From Psychrosphaera saromensis (lineage in GTDB: Bacteria; Pseudomonadota; Gammaproteobacteria; Enterobacterales; Alteromonadaceae), in the NCBI RefSeq assembly GCF_002954545.1, contig NZ_MSCH01000003.1:186001-250000 (forward strand): a stretch of DNA of 64,000 bases, read 5' to 3'. The notes beneath the pieces were generated by a model that had not been told where the DNA came from, did not search any database, and worked only from the letters and a program-made list of their open reading frames with translations. Positions 26,909 to 36,994 of this stretch are shown in pieces; position 1 is the stretch's first letter, and the number at the start of each line of letters is the position of its first letter. Position numbers and translations under genes: made by a program.

Positions 26909-27841
26909 ATGAATATTAGTAAGATAGATCTCAATTTATTGGTATACCTAGATGTATTATTACGAGAGAAAAACGTAACTCGCTCAGCAGATCAGCTTTC
27001 TATCACTCAACCGGCTATGAGTAATGGCCTAAAACGGTTACGAGATTTATTTTCAGATCCTATATTAGTGCGTACTTCAGAAGGCATGATGCCCACAGCA
27101 CGTGCATTACAGCTACAACCTGTAGTGCGAGATGTACTGTCTAAACTAGAAGCGACGATTCAGCCAGAAACTGAGTTTGAACCCATTAGCTCAAATAGAA
27201 CCTTTAGAATAATGGCCAGTGATTATGCAGAAACTACGCTACTGGCAAAGGTTTTAGGAGAGTTACGAACCAAAGCGCCTAGTGTTACTTTAGATATAGT
27301 AACGCCATCAGACGTTAGTTTTCACGATGTTGAACTTGGTAAAGTAGACATGGCCATCAATCGGTTTGAAGAGCTGCCAATGTCATTCCACCAAAAAGTA
27401 ATTTGGTACGATACCTTCAGCTGTATGGTGAATAAAGACCACCCTTGTCTGCCAAACTTTGACCTCGACAGATATTTAGAACATCAGCATGTTTGGGTGA
27501 GCAAAACGGGCTTTGGTGTGGGCGTAGGCATTGACCCTAATGAGGTTCAGAAGCTAGGCTGGGTAGACGCTGAGTTAGATAAATTAGGTAAAAAACGTAA
27601 TATCCGTGTTTTTACTCGTCATTATCATATGGCGATGTGGCTAGCTAAAGAACAAGGTTTAATTGCAACATTACCAACCAAAGCAACAGAACTATATGCC
27701 GACAATGACAACGTTAAGGTACTAGAGCCACCATTCGATATTCCACCAATTGCCTTGAAAATGGCTTGGTCACCGTTATTACACCACGATGTTGGTCATA
27801 TTTGGCTAAGACGTTTGATTGTAGATGTTGGCAGTAAATGA
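26909..27841 (+). CDS. LysR-family transcriptional regulator
   Basis: A 310-residue regulator. The N-terminal winged helix (about 5-65) has VTRSADQLSITQPAMSNGLKRLRDLFSDPILVRT, typical of LysR proteins, followed by the periplasmic-binding-like effector domain. It lies between aceA (divergent) and malate synthase (same strand, 143 bp downstream), so control of the glyoxylate bypass is the most likely role. The ligand is unknown. Confidence 0.92.
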   Translation: MNISKIDLNLLVYLDVLLREKNVTRSADQLSITQPAMSNGLKRLRDLFSDPILVRTSEGMMPTARALQLQPVVRDVLSKLEATIQPETEFEPISSNRTFRIMASDYAETTLLAKVLGELRTKAPSVTLDIVTPSDVSFHDVELGKVDMAINRFEELPMSFHQKVIWYDTFSCMVNKDHPCLPNFDLDRYLEHQHVWVSKTGFGVGVGIDPNEVQKLGWVDAELDKLGKKRNIRVFTRHYHMAMWLAKEQGLIATLPTKATELYADNDNVKVLEPPFDIPPIALKMAWSPLLHHDVGHIWLRRLIVDVGSK

Positions 27842-27996
27842 TCTAACTTAGGGTTTTACCCTTTGATTTTAAAGATAAATCACACCTTTATTCATACTAT
27901 CTATGATGGCTATATAAAAACAAAGCTAGATGAATTTTAGTAAATAACTTTACACTGTCGCTATAAATAAATGTCAGCCTAAGTGTGAGAATAGTT

Positions 27997-30207
27997 ATGA
28001 ATAATATGGTGCAAGGTAGAGAACACGTTAAATCTGGTCAATTATCTGTTGACGCCGAGTTGTATAACTTTGTGAATACTCAGGTGTTGGATAAAATTGA
28101 TCTTAGTAAAGAAAACTTTTGGAAAGATGTAGAAAAACTTACCAAAGAGTTGATGCCAATTAATAAAGCGCTGCTGCAAACCCGAGAAAAATTGCAACAG
28201 CAGATCAATAACTATCACAAAAAGCAGACAAACTTAGATCCAAAACATTACAAACAATTTTTAACTGAAATTGGTTACTTACAACCAGAACCTGCAGATT
28301 TTAACATCACGAGTACCAATGTAGATGATGAAATTGCAACAATGGCGGGCCCTCAGCTTGTTGTGCCTGTAATGAATGCACGTTATGCAATTAATGCGGT
28401 AAATTCTCGTTGGGGTAGTTTATACGATGCGTTATACGGCACTGATGTTATTAGTTCAGACAAGGGGGCAGAAGTACAAAGTACTTACAATCCAATACGT
28501 GGACAAAAAGTGGTGGCATACGGTCGTGATTTTTTAAATAAAAACACACCTTTAGTAACTGGTGACTTTAATCATGTTACTGGCTTTAAAATTGAAGCTG
28601 GGCAGCTAGTTGTTCAAACAAATTCTGGTGACACGTCATTAGCCCAAGCAAGTCAATTTGTTGGTTACCGTGGTAATGTTAACGCCCCTACTGATATCGT
28701 ATTACAGCATAATAAATTACACATCATCATTAACATTGACGCCAATCACCCTATTGGCAAAACCGACCTTGCGCATATTAAAGATATTACACTGGAATCT
28801 GCCCTAACCACGATTATGGACTGTGAAGACTCTGTTGCCGCAGTCGATGCTGAAGATAAATGCATTGTTTATCGTAATTGGCTTGGCCTAATGACAGGTG
28901 ATTTAACAGAAACCGTTAATAAAAATGGCAAACAATTTACCCGCTCTTTAGCGAGTAATGTGGAGTTTCTAACCCCAAGTGGCATAACAACATCCTTAAC
29001 AGGACGTGCACTTATGTTTGTGCGTAATGTGGGTCACTTAATGACAAATCCCGCTATTTTGGTAAATGGCAAAGAAATACCTGAAGGTATTTTAGATGCA
29101 ATTATGACATCAGCCATAGGCAAAATAGACTTGTTAAAATCTGCTACTCCAGCTGCGATAACATCAGCAATTAAAAACTCGCAAAAAGGTTCTATTTATA
29201 TAGTAAAACCGAAAATGCACGGTGCCGACGAAGTCGCTTTCACCAATACTTTATTTGATAAAGTAGAAGATATGTTGGCTTTACCACGCCACAGCATAAA
29301 AATGGGCATAATGGATGAAGAGCGAAGAACATCACTTAATTTAAAAGCCTGTGTAGAACAAGCCAAACACCGAGTTGTTTTTATCAATACTGGATTTTTA
29401 GACCGCACTGGCGACGAAATTCATACCAGTATGGATGCTGGCGTATTTGCACCAAAGGCTGAACTTAAAGTGAAACCTTGGATCCACGCTTATGAAGAAT
29501 CAAACGTAGCTGTTGGCTTAAATTGTGGTTTTAAAGGCAAAGCGCAAATAGGTAAAGGCATGTGGCCTATTCCGGATCAGATGGCGCAAATGATGAAAGT
29601 TAAAATTGGTCATCCAAAAGCAGGGGCGAATACCGCCTGGGTTCCATCACCAACTGCGGCGACATTACACGTAATGCATTATCACCAAGTTAATGTTACC
29701 GGCATTCAGCAACACTTACTGAGCACGATAACCTCCGACATAGACACTATTTTAGCTATTCCATTAATTACTGATGAATGTGAGTTAACCAAAGAGTTGA
29801 TCAACAAAGAATTAGAAAACAACGCCCAAGGCATATTAGGTTATGTAGTACGTTGGGTTGACCAAGGTGTTGGTTGCTCAAAAGTGCCAGACATCAACAA
29901 TGTAGGTTTAATGGAAGACAGAGCAACCTGTCGTATTTCAAGCCAGCACATCGCCAACTGGTTACATCAAGACGTATGCACTGAGCAACAGGTGAACGAT
30001 GTGTTAGTCACAATGGCGGCTGTGGTAGATAAACAAAATCAAAACGACCCGTTATATGAAAACATGACGCCAAATGTGGAAGACTCACTGGCATTTCAAG
30101 CGGCAAGAGACTTGATTATAAAAGGCACGACACAGCCTAGCGGTTATACAGAACCTTTATTGCATCATTATAGATTGTTGAAAAAGCAGGAGATAGCTAA
30201 GCGCTGA
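27997..30207 (+). CDS. glcB: Malate synthase G
   Basis: Condenses glyoxylate with acetyl-CoA to malate. At about 736 residues it is of the G type (about 720), not the shorter AceB/A type. Conserved segments include AGPQLVVPVMNARYA, TIMDCEDSVAAVDAEDK, IVKPKMHG, MGIMDEERRTSLNL and GANTAWVPSPTAATLH. A GTG at 27985 opens the frame, but I prefer the ATG at 27997, which has GTGAGA 7 bases upstream. It is the partner of aceA here and so serves the anaplerotic bypass, a job done by malate synthase A in E. coli. Confidence 0.96.
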   Translation: MNNMVQGREHVKSGQLSVDAELYNFVNTQVLDKIDLSKENFWKDVEKLTKELMPINKALLQTREKLQQQINNYHKKQTNLDPKHYKQFLTEIGYLQPEPADFNITSTNVDDEIATMAGPQLVVPVMNARYAINAVNSRWGSLYDALYGTDVISSDKGAEVQSTYNPIRGQKVVAYGRDFLNKNTPLVTGDFNHVTGFKIEAGQLVVQTNSGDTSLAQASQFVGYRGNVNAPTDIVLQHNKLHIIINIDANHPIGKTDLAHIKDITLESALTTIMDCEDSVAAVDAEDKCIVYRNWLGLMTGDLTETVNKNGKQFTRSLASNVEFLTPSGITTSLTGRALMFVRNVGHLMTNPAILVNGKEIPEGILDAIMTSAIGKIDLLKSATPAAITSAIKNSQKGSIYIVKPKMHGADEVAFTNTLFDKVEDMLALPRHSIKMGIMDEERRTSLNLKACVEQAKHRVVFINTGFLDRTGDEIHTSMDAGVFAPKAELKVKPWIHAYEESNVAVGLNCGFKGKAQIGKGMWPIPDQMAQMMKVKIGHPKAGANTAWVPSPTAATLHVMHYHQVNVTGIQQHLLSTITSDIDTILAIPLITDECELTKELINKELENNAQGILGYVVRWVDQGVGCSKVPDINNVGLMEDRATCRISSQHIANWLHQDVCTEQQVNDVLVTMAAVVDKQNQNDPLYENMTPNVEDSLAFQAARDLIIKGTTQPSGYTEPLLHHYRLLKKQEIAKR

Positions 30208-30236
30208 TAACGGATAGCGATCACTGAACTGATAAT

Positions 30237-30264
30237 AAACCGCCTCTTCATTGGCGGTTTTTTT
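30237..30264 (+). terminator. Rho-independent terminator of malate synthase gene
   Basis: Stem AAACCGCC / GGCGGTTT with an 8-base loop and seven T residues, 29 bp after the stop. It lies between this gene and the convergent AlbA_2 gene. Confidence 0.93.
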
Positions 30265-30282
30265 ATGTTTCTTATATGAGAA

Positions 30283-31971
30283 CTAATCATTATGAAAAAC
30301 CCATTTAGAGCTAGGCCCATTACCAAGCCTTTTGGCAAACTCAGTATTTTTTAGAAACAAACTAGTATGACTTGTACTTTGATTTAACAAATTTGATACA
30401 TCTTCATTAGTGGCTTCTCCATATGCATTTAGAAAGTCATATAACTTAACGTACTTTTCAGATGTTCGAGGTACTTTAAAGTTTTTTGATATACCAAAGT
30501 TATTACTCCAACTCTTGCTTATTTTGACATAAACTCCGCTATTATTACCACACAGCTCAAAAAATTGTTGTTGTTCGACTATCTCTTTAATTTCTTGCCA
30601 TCCACTGTTTTTAAGATGTTTAGTTCGTTTCAATAAATCAGAAACTGATATATGTCCTACTTTATATAGGCTATTAATAAGAATCAGTTCCATTAATCCA
30701 AAATCCTCAGAGGACTCTACAGTTATCACGAATATCGCAGGGATAAGAGCTTTAGCTGAAAATGCGACTTCAACTGTATCGTTTGCTTCTTTAAATGTGG
30801 GAAACTCACGACCGTACTTTAATGACCCCAATCCCATTCGTTTAACTCCCATCCCAGCACGATCAACTAAATTGAAGTTCATCATTAAGTTTGCAAGAGC
30901 TTTGTTTCGATGCCTTGGGTGATGATTAGTAATATTTTCAGGGGAAACTCCGCCAAAAAAACAACCTGGATTTGTAATTGTCATCAGAGTTGAATCAAAC
31001 TCTATTGACACCATTCCCTCTAACATATAATCCCGGTGTACCAAAGAATTTAAAAAACCTTCATGAAATGCGTCCACATCTAACAATTTACAAGTATAAG
31101 ACTTTGATTTAAATGTAAATACCTCACTACTATTACAGTCATCAAAATGCTTTTTGGCCTTTATATTTGTATCCCATAAATTGCCATCCCACACCTCATT
31201 TACCTTTAGTGTTCCATTTCTCTTTATCCAACTAAAACGATACTCATATGTTCCTAATAAAGCTTTTATTTGCTCAGATTTACCTAAAAATAGCAGCCCG
31301 GCTTTTGTAACTTTACCATCAGAAGTAACGCCTATGGCTTCTAAAAACTGCTCTAACGATGGTTGTTCATCATCTGCAATATCTTTTCTAGCGACATAAT
31401 CCGCATAAGCAGCAGAGATAGAGTGAACATCTAATAATTTTTGATATTCTATGTCCTCAATAGTCTGCGACGTCCAATCATAAGCTCGTAAATTATTTAT
31501 TGCTGTAGTAACTTCGTGGGGTTGTAATGGTCTGCTTGAACGACCATCTCTAATCATATATTTACCACTACTAGTAGAAACAAGACTGTTTACAGAGCGC
31601 TCCACTTGAATTGATAAATATGTAACTGAGTTAATAGCATGGTAAGCGGTACGTAGTTTCTGTCTTGGCTGAAGGTTCCCCTGAATGGAGTCATTAACTA
31701 TAATTGGATCTCCGAGTTCAGTTCCGACGAGCTGCTTGCTCCAATTATTATCTTTTACATTACTTCCATCTTTTATGCCGACGATTACAGTCCCGCCTTT
31801 ATGGTTAGCAAAAGCAGCAATTTCTTCTGAAAGATCTTTTCTTTTATCATGTAATGCCTTTAGAGAACGATACTCTTTAAACTCAACAACTTCATTTTCT
31901 AGTAGATCGCTATTAACTTGTCCGCAAGAACGGATTAAATCCAATATCTGCTCTTCATTTTTAAAAGTCAT
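30283..31971 (-). CDS. AlbA_2/RecG-like ATP-binding regulator
   Basis: A 562-residue protein of the family often annotated as a putative DNA-binding or RecG-like helicase C protein. The N-terminal AlbA_2 (Schlafen-type) domain shows VEFKEYRS and IAAFANHKGGTVIVGIKDG (about 30-75). The centre has an HATPase_c_4-like segment, MITNPGCFFGGVSP and HHPRHRNKALANLMMNFNLVDRAGMGVKRMG. Winged-helix-like sequence follows to the C-terminus. I start at 31971 because AAGGA lies just upstream; the ATG at 31977 overlaps that site. Such genes are common in accessory DNA; no toxin or phage partner is adjacent. The function is unknown. Confidence 0.82.
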   Translation of the reverse strand: MTFKNEEQILDLIRSCGQVNSDLLENEVVEFKEYRSLKALHDKRKDLSEEIAAFANHKGGTVIVGIKDGSNVKDNNWSKQLVGTELGDPIIVNDSIQGNLQPRQKLRTAYHAINSVTYLSIQVERSVNSLVSTSSGKYMIRDGRSSRPLQPHEVTTAINNLRAYDWTSQTIEDIEYQKLLDVHSISAAYADYVARKDIADDEQPSLEQFLEAIGVTSDGKVTKAGLLFLGKSEQIKALLGTYEYRFSWIKRNGTLKVNEVWDGNLWDTNIKAKKHFDDCNSSEVFTFKSKSYTCKLLDVDAFHEGFLNSLVHRDYMLEGMVSIEFDSTLMTITNPGCFFGGVSPENITNHHPRHRNKALANLMMNFNLVDRAGMGVKRMGLGSLKYGREFPTFKEANDTVEVAFSAKALIPAIFVITVESSEDFGLMELILINSLYKVGHISVSDLLKRTKHLKNSGWQEIKEIVEQQQFFELCGNNSGVYVKISKSWSNNFGISKNFKVPRTSEKYVKLYDFLNAYGEATNEDVSNLLNQSTSHTSLFLKNTEFAKRLGNGPSSKWVFHND

Positions 31972-32149
31972 AAACATCCTTATAAAGCATAATAACTAGC
32001 CATTTTAAATCAAATTAGTTTAGTTTGTAATCTAAAGAGTCATGATATATTTTTATTGTCACTAGGGGTAACCTGTTTAATATGATTGTAATATAAATGG
32101 ATAATACTTCTGTTATCCATTTTGTGAACTCAATTAGCTTTAGCTCTAT

Positions 32150-32172
32150 TAACTTTAGACCTACTAAAGTTA
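32150..32172. promoter_or_regulatory. Inverted repeat upstream of glpQ
   Basis: Perfect 9-bp arms TAACTTTAG / CTAAAGTTA around a 5-base spacer, 42 bp before the glpQ start, with TTAGCTCT-like words repeated on both sides (32137-32195). It has no T run. It may be an operator or simply part of a degenerate repeat. Confidence 0.4.
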
Positions 32173-32213
32173 GCTCTGCTAATTTAAGCCCAACTTATTA
32201 AGCGTAAATCACC

Positions 32214-33278
32214 ATGAAATTTATATTTTTAATTCTACTTTGTTTCTTAACATCATGCGGCTTTGCACCTCAAATTAATACTCAAGATAAGCTGGTCATT
32301 GCACATCGTGGTGCAAGCGGTTATTTACCAGAACACTCTATAGCAGCTAAAGCGATGGCTCATGCTATGAACGCTGATTACATTGAACAAGATGTCGTGA
32401 TGAGCAAAGACAACCAACTGCTAATATTGCACGACCACTACCTTGACCGAGTCACCAATGTCGCGACTGTTTTCCCTAACCGAAAACGTCAAGACGGTCG
32501 TTATTACGCCATTGACTTTACCCTGACAGAAATCCGTACACTCAAGATGACAGAAGGATTTAGTGTGGATGAAAGTGGCCAACAAAAAGCCGGATTTCCA
32601 GAACGTTTTCCATTATGGAAATCTACATTTGCAGTACATACCTTGGCTGAAGAGATTGAGCTCATTCAAGGCTTAAATAAAAGTACCGGCAAAAACATCG
32701 GTATTTACGTAGAAATAAAATCGCCAGCGTTTCATTTACACGAAGGTAAAGACATCAGTAAAGCGGTATTAAAAGAGCTGAAACGCTATGGTTACGACAA
32801 GACTAACGATAAAGTGTTTCTGCAAAGCTTTGATGCTATTGACTTGCAACGCATTAAAAAGCAGTTGTTACCTGAGCTAAACATGCAGATAAAACTCGTA
32901 CAGTTAATTGCCATGACAGACTGGCAAGAAACCTTAATTTACCAACAAGATAGTACCAGTGTTTATAATTACGATTGGATGTTGCAGCCAAGCTCCATGC
33001 AAAAAATTGCGACTTACGCGGATGGCATAGGCCCATGGAAACCTATGTTAGTTGACTCTAAAAGTAAGCCAGTAAAGTCTAATGGCTTATTAGAAGCTGC
33101 ACATAAAGCGGGATTAGTTGTTCATCCCTACACGTTCAGAGCAGATAGCGGCCGTATTCCAGAATATGCCCAGGACTTCGATGATCTTTTAAAGATCTTC
33201 TACTTCGACATTGGCGTAGATGGCGTATTTACAGACTTTCCAGATAAAGCGGTGCAGTTTTTACAAACAAGAAGGTAA
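32214..33278 (+). CDS. glpQ: Glycerophosphodiester phosphodiesterase, lipoprotein
   Basis: Hydrolyses deacylated phospholipids (glycerophosphodiesters) to glycerol 3-phosphate and an alcohol. The lipobox LTSC (Cys15) predicts a lipid-anchored envelope protein, whereas E. coli GlpQ is soluble in the periplasm. The GDPD domain is complete: IAHRGASGYLPEHS (29-42), IEQDVVMSKDNQLLILHDHYLDRVTNV, and a C-terminal DGVFTDFPD. Length is typical of GlpQ. It is a single gene with no glp transporter nearby. Confidence 0.94.
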   Translation: MKFIFLILLCFLTSCGFAPQINTQDKLVIAHRGASGYLPEHSIAAKAMAHAMNADYIEQDVVMSKDNQLLILHDHYLDRVTNVATVFPNRKRQDGRYYAIDFTLTEIRTLKMTEGFSVDESGQQKAGFPERFPLWKSTFAVHTLAEEIELIQGLNKSTGKNIGIYVEIKSPAFHLHEGKDISKAVLKELKRYGYDKTNDKVFLQSFDAIDLQRIKKQLLPELNMQIKLVQLIAMTDWQETLIYQQDSTSVYNYDWMLQPSSMQKIATYADGIGPWKPMLVDSKSKPVKSNGLLEAAHKAGLVVHPYTFRADSGRIPEYAQDFDDLLKIFYFDIGVDGVFTDFPDKAVQFLQTRR

Positions 33279-33323
33279 AAAATCCGTAGGAAGCCTAAAG
33301 CGCTTCCTAGGTTCGTTCTGAGC

Positions 33324-34619
33324 TTACTTATCAGCTAATCCCAAAAACGTTTGGACTTTAGGTAGTTTTGGAAACCCCCATTTTTCTAGAACCCAAATAA
33401 CAATAAGCGACATTAATAACATAGGCAGCAGTGCTGCTAAGGTCACGATCAATACGATTACGCCTTTACTCTTTGTTAGTTTTTGGTCTTGCAGTTTATT
33501 AGGAGCGCCTAAACGATCAGCCGGTTTTCGTTTTCGCCATAATACAAAACCACTCACCGACAAAATCAATAAACCTAAAGCAACAATAACGCCCAATAAT
33601 TGATTAGCCCAACCAAATAACTGCCCTTCATGTGCTGATATTCCAATGCCAATAATGCGATCTAACAATGCTTTATCACTAAAACCATTACGCTTAATGA
33701 TGTCGCCATTATTATCCAGCCAGGCATTTTGCGACAGCATCATGTTTTGCGACCTTGAAGATACTTTCCATATTCTCTGTTCTGCATCACTTACTGACAA
33801 TTCAACAGGCGATGCGAAATCAAGGGCAACAGCCTTTTTGTAAACTTCATTTGATAAAGGTATATAAGCTCTAGATTGACGTTGCAGAGTTTGCAACTGT
33901 TCTTTTTTATTTATACTCCAATCAGAGCTAGTCATGTGTGTAATTGCTTTACGCACCTCTTTAAAACCAGCTCCCCAGACTTGTGTCCAAGGCAAGCCAC
34001 TTATTAATAAAAAAAGAATCAAGATGCTTATCCACATACCAATAACCGCATGTAAATCTCGCCAGAAACGACGACCACCTTCTGTTAATCTAGGGTAAAT
34101 AACACCAGCCATGCCTTTATTGTCTTTTGGCCACCACAAATACATGCCAGTTAACACTAAGAAAATAGTCCAACATGCAGCCAATTCTACTAACAAAGAG
34201 CCATTTTCTCCCGCCAGTAAACTGCCATGTAATTCCCTTACCCATTCAATAAATCGATTGTCCGATTCAACAACATCCATAACGGACAAAGAGTAAGGAT
34301 CTACATAAACAAAATAGCTTTGTTTGTTTTGTAGCGCTGTGATCCTAGTTGCATCTTGATTATTTTGAGGTAGACGATAACTTCGAAACTTAGCGTTTTC
34401 CATTGCGGACATCGCAACTGCTATTTGATCGGCAGGAAGCGTCCGCACACCTGAAGTTGATGTTGTTACATAATCGGCTTCTCGCAAATTTTCTATTTGT
34501 GGTTTAAACAAATAAATAGAGCCGCTAATAGCTAAAATCATAATGAAAGGAATGCAAAATAACCCAGCATAAAAATGCCATCGCCAAAGTATTCGATATG
34601 TGTTGTTGGTATTAGCCAT
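33324..34619 (-). CDS. PepSY-associated membrane protein
   Basis: A 431-residue inner-membrane protein of the PepSY-TM family, with segments near the N-terminus (WRWHFYAGLFCIPFIMILAISG), two in the middle and two near the C-terminus. Conserved histidines lie in and next to these helices (WHFYAG, RDLHAVIG, SAHEGQLFG). Relatives are encoded with siderophore receptors and several act as ferric-siderophore reductases. It lies 230 bp downstream of the DUF3325/PepSY/TonB cluster on the same strand and may be a second reductase of that system. Confidence 0.87.
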   Translation of the reverse strand: MANTNNTYRILWRWHFYAGLFCIPFIMILAISGSIYLFKPQIENLREADYVTTSTSGVRTLPADQIAVAMSAMENAKFRSYRLPQNNQDATRITALQNKQSYFVYVDPYSLSVMDVVESDNRFIEWVRELHGSLLAGENGSLLVELAACWTIFLVLTGMYLWWPKDNKGMAGVIYPRLTEGGRRFWRDLHAVIGMWISILILFLLISGLPWTQVWGAGFKEVRKAITHMTSSDWSINKKEQLQTLQRQSRAYIPLSNEVYKKAVALDFASPVELSVSDAEQRIWKVSSRSQNMMLSQNAWLDNNGDIIKRNGFSDKALLDRIIGIGISAHEGQLFGWANQLLGVIVALGLLILSVSGFVLWRKRKPADRLGAPNKLQDQKLTKSKGVIVLIVTLAALLPMLLMSLIVIWVLEKWGFPKLPKVQTFLGLADK

Positions 34620-34849
34620 TAAATTCTCATCTTAAATCTAAATTGTCACATTCAGTCATTGTTAATGTGCTAGTAGCCACATCTTCAAACTGATCAAGTT
34701 ACCATAAGTTTAATTAGAAAAATGATTATACAACAGTGACATATTGTCGCACCTACGGTCATAAAATGAGCACGTAACGTAATAACTGATCACTAAATAA
34801 GTAAGGATAGGGTGATTTGTTCAATGAAATAAAGACTAAGCGATAATAT

Positions 34850-35125
34850 TTATCTAGAAGACGTTTTACCTGCAAAAAGCCAAGTATACAAGCCAATTAG
34901 GAGTGCAATATTAAACGACAAATAAGCCAGCCAATATACAATTTCTACACCGCTTAATTGCAGCATTAGTAAAGTTGAAATTGCTATTCCACTCCAGCCA
35001 ATTGTTTTAAATGTGTACCGCGCTTTTTTTGTTAACCTGGTGTTAAAAACAACTTTGAAATGTTTATCCATGCTTAACAATAAACAAGGCAAGGCAAACA
35101 TCTGCAAAACAATACTTATTAACAT
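34850..35125 (-). CDS. DUF3325 small membrane protein
   Basis: A 91-residue protein with three hydrophobic segments and the family pattern MDKHFK...TKKARYTFKTIGW after the first. DUF3325 proteins are found next to PepSY and DUF3649 proteins in iron-siderophore loci. Its start overlaps the end of the upstream PepSY gene by 7 bases, so the two are co-translated. The role is unknown, probably auxiliary to the reductase. Confidence 0.82.
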   Translation of the reverse strand: MLISIVLQMFALPCLLLSMDKHFKVVFNTRLTKKARYTFKTIGWSGIAISTLLMLQLSGVEIVYWLAYLSFNIALLIGLYTWLFAGKTSSR

Positions 35126-36678
35126 GACTTGGCCTCAACCTTTAAATAATTAACCGACGTTCTTACTTTTAACCAAAGCGCTGTTTTTAATAAAATGACG
35201 CCAATAATAAACATAGCGACAGTCACGCCAAGGTAAGTAACATTAGTCTGGATTATCGCATTAACGAGCCATTGACTATTTTGCATAACATCAACAAACG
35301 GCAGTAAAATACATCCCACAGCAGATACAAGTAATTGCTCAAACCATGCTTTATTGGCAGGACGTAACAATGCATGAATTAAGCATATTAACCAGGTCCA
35401 TAAGAACACATGAACTTCTAGATTGGCCCGGTTTGCTATTTCAATGGGCAATAATCTACTGGCTAGAAAAAATGCAGTGGTTGCCACCAACAAACCGGCA
35501 ATTCCCGAGATATTTAGCCGTTCAACAATAAAGTAACCCAAGTGAAAACCCTGGTGTTTTTCTTTGCGTTTTTTTAACCAAATAATAAGACCAGTGGCGA
35601 TTAATGCACTGGATAACAAACCAAGCAGAAACAGCAACCAACGCAAACCGGTGTCGGCAAAGTGTCCTTCATGTAAACCAAAGAACACTCGTCTCACCTC
35701 TGTTGCTGTACTGGCTGGTTGATAGCCTTCAAGCGCTTCACCAGTGTGAGAAGAAAACACCAAACGTTCAGACTGGCGAGACAAGGTGTTGTCTTTTACT
35801 CGGTCGACTATAATACGGCCGTTTTGACTAAACGGTTGTTCAAATGTAATACGACGAATTTGATCTTCACCAGCCCACGTTTGTTGTACTTGCTGCTGAA
35901 CAACAGCAAAGTCTTTTAGTGGTGATGGCATCTCAGATACAGCGTTTGAAGATGACTCTATGGAAGGCAAATTAGGGGCTAAATGAGGAGCTAAGTTAGG
36001 GGCTAGCTGCCTAATTAACGCTCGCTCTCCACCAGCATAATAATTGGCGCTAAACGGCATATACATAATGTTGTAGATCATAATGCCGCTGGTGCAGATC
36101 ATAATACAAAAAGGAATTGTGGTGACGCCAGCTAACGCATGAAAGTCGGTTAACGCTTTACCTACTTTATTGAAACGTAAGGTAAAGAAATCTCGGAAAA
36201 ATCGCCTGTGAGTAAAAATGCCACTAAACACAGCTATCAGCATAAACATTGCTGCGAGACCTGAAATATAACGACCACCATAACCCCGTAATTCCAATGT
36301 GTAATGGAAAACTCTAAAAAAGTTTCCACCAGCAGATTCACGCGGTGTAACAACTTGGCCTTCGTCAGGCCCTAAACTAAGATTCTGCCTATCTCGGCCT
36401 TTACTCCATTGGATAGACCAATGTTCGGTTCTTTTATCTGGTAAATTAATACGCCAGCGATCTGAGTCTGTACCTTCTTTATGTAATACATCCAGTGAGC
36501 GGTTTACCATATTTTGCGTTGATGAAACTTGAACTAATTCGGGTTTCATCCACTGAGTAATTTCTGGGTTAAAGTAACTTAACGTGCCGGTTAAAAATAT
36601 CGTAAACAGCAACCATCCAATAACGAGCCCTGAGTACGTGTGTAACCAGATCATCGACTTTCTAAAGTCAGGCTTCAT
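35119..36678 (-). CDS. PepSY domain membrane protein (putative siderophore reductase)
   Basis: A 519-residue inner-membrane protein with an N-terminal anchor (WLHTYSGLVIGWLLFTIFLTGTLSYF), several internal helices with histidines (RVFHYTLE, DFHALAGVT, GLHEGHFADTGLRW) and a hydrophobic C-terminal block. It fits the PepSY-TM family linked to iron uptake. A periplasmic loop carries an in-frame 12-bp tandem repeat giving LAPNLAPHLAPNL (DNA 35970-36005). AGGA precedes the ATG. It is in an operon with DUF3649 upstream and DUF3325 downstream. Confidence 0.88.
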   Translation of the reverse strand: MKPDFRKSMIWLHTYSGLVIGWLLFTIFLTGTLSYFNPEITQWMKPELVQVSSTQNMVNRSLDVLHKEGTDSDRWRINLPDKRTEHWSIQWSKGRDRQNLSLGPDEGQVVTPRESAGGNFFRVFHYTLELRGYGGRYISGLAAMFMLIAVFSGIFTHRRFFRDFFTLRFNKVGKALTDFHALAGVTTIPFCIMICTSGIMIYNIMYMPFSANYYAGGERALIRQLAPNLAPHLAPNLPSIESSSNAVSEMPSPLKDFAVVQQQVQQTWAGEDQIRRITFEQPFSQNGRIIVDRVKDNTLSRQSERLVFSSHTGEALEGYQPASTATEVRRVFFGLHEGHFADTGLRWLLFLLGLLSSALIATGLIIWLKKRKEKHQGFHLGYFIVERLNISGIAGLLVATTAFFLASRLLPIEIANRANLEVHVFLWTWLICLIHALLRPANKAWFEQLLVSAVGCILLPFVDVMQNSQWLVNAIIQTNVTYLGVTVAMFIIGVILLKTALWLKVRTSVNYLKVEAKSC

Positions 36679-36685
36679 TCTTTTC

Positions 36686-36970
36686 CTACCATTTCACGAC
36701 TAACATGTAATAAATAACGCCAAACAAACAGAGACTTAACAATATATCTCGCCATAATAGCCAAGCACTTTTACGACAAAAACAGGCGATTATCACAATA
36801 AAGTAAACGACATAACTTAACATTGACGCGGACATTACCGCTTCATTTAGCTCGCAAACTTTCCCCCAAACAAGCAGTTGAGCAAATGCAAAACTGAATG
36901 CAACAGACAAAGCATAGCCGCCAATGACGGCGGCTATAACACGAGAGAACACATCTAACTTGTGTTTCAT
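36686..36970 (-). CDS. DUF3649 small membrane protein
   Basis: About 94 residues with three hydrophobic segments; the sequence after the start (FSRVIAAVIGGYALS) fits DUF3649, a partner family of PepSY and TonB receptors in siderophore loci. The frame can open at a TTG at 36982, but I prefer the ATG at 36970. It lies 24 bp after the receptor gene and 7 bp before the PepSY gene. Confidence 0.8.
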   Translation of the reverse strand: MKHKLDVFSRVIAAVIGGYALSVAFSFAFAQLLVWGKVCELNEAVMSASMLSYVVYFIVIIACFCRKSAWLLWRDILLSLCLFGVIYYMLVVKW

Positions 36971-36994
36971 TTTACAATTCAAAATTGTGTAATG

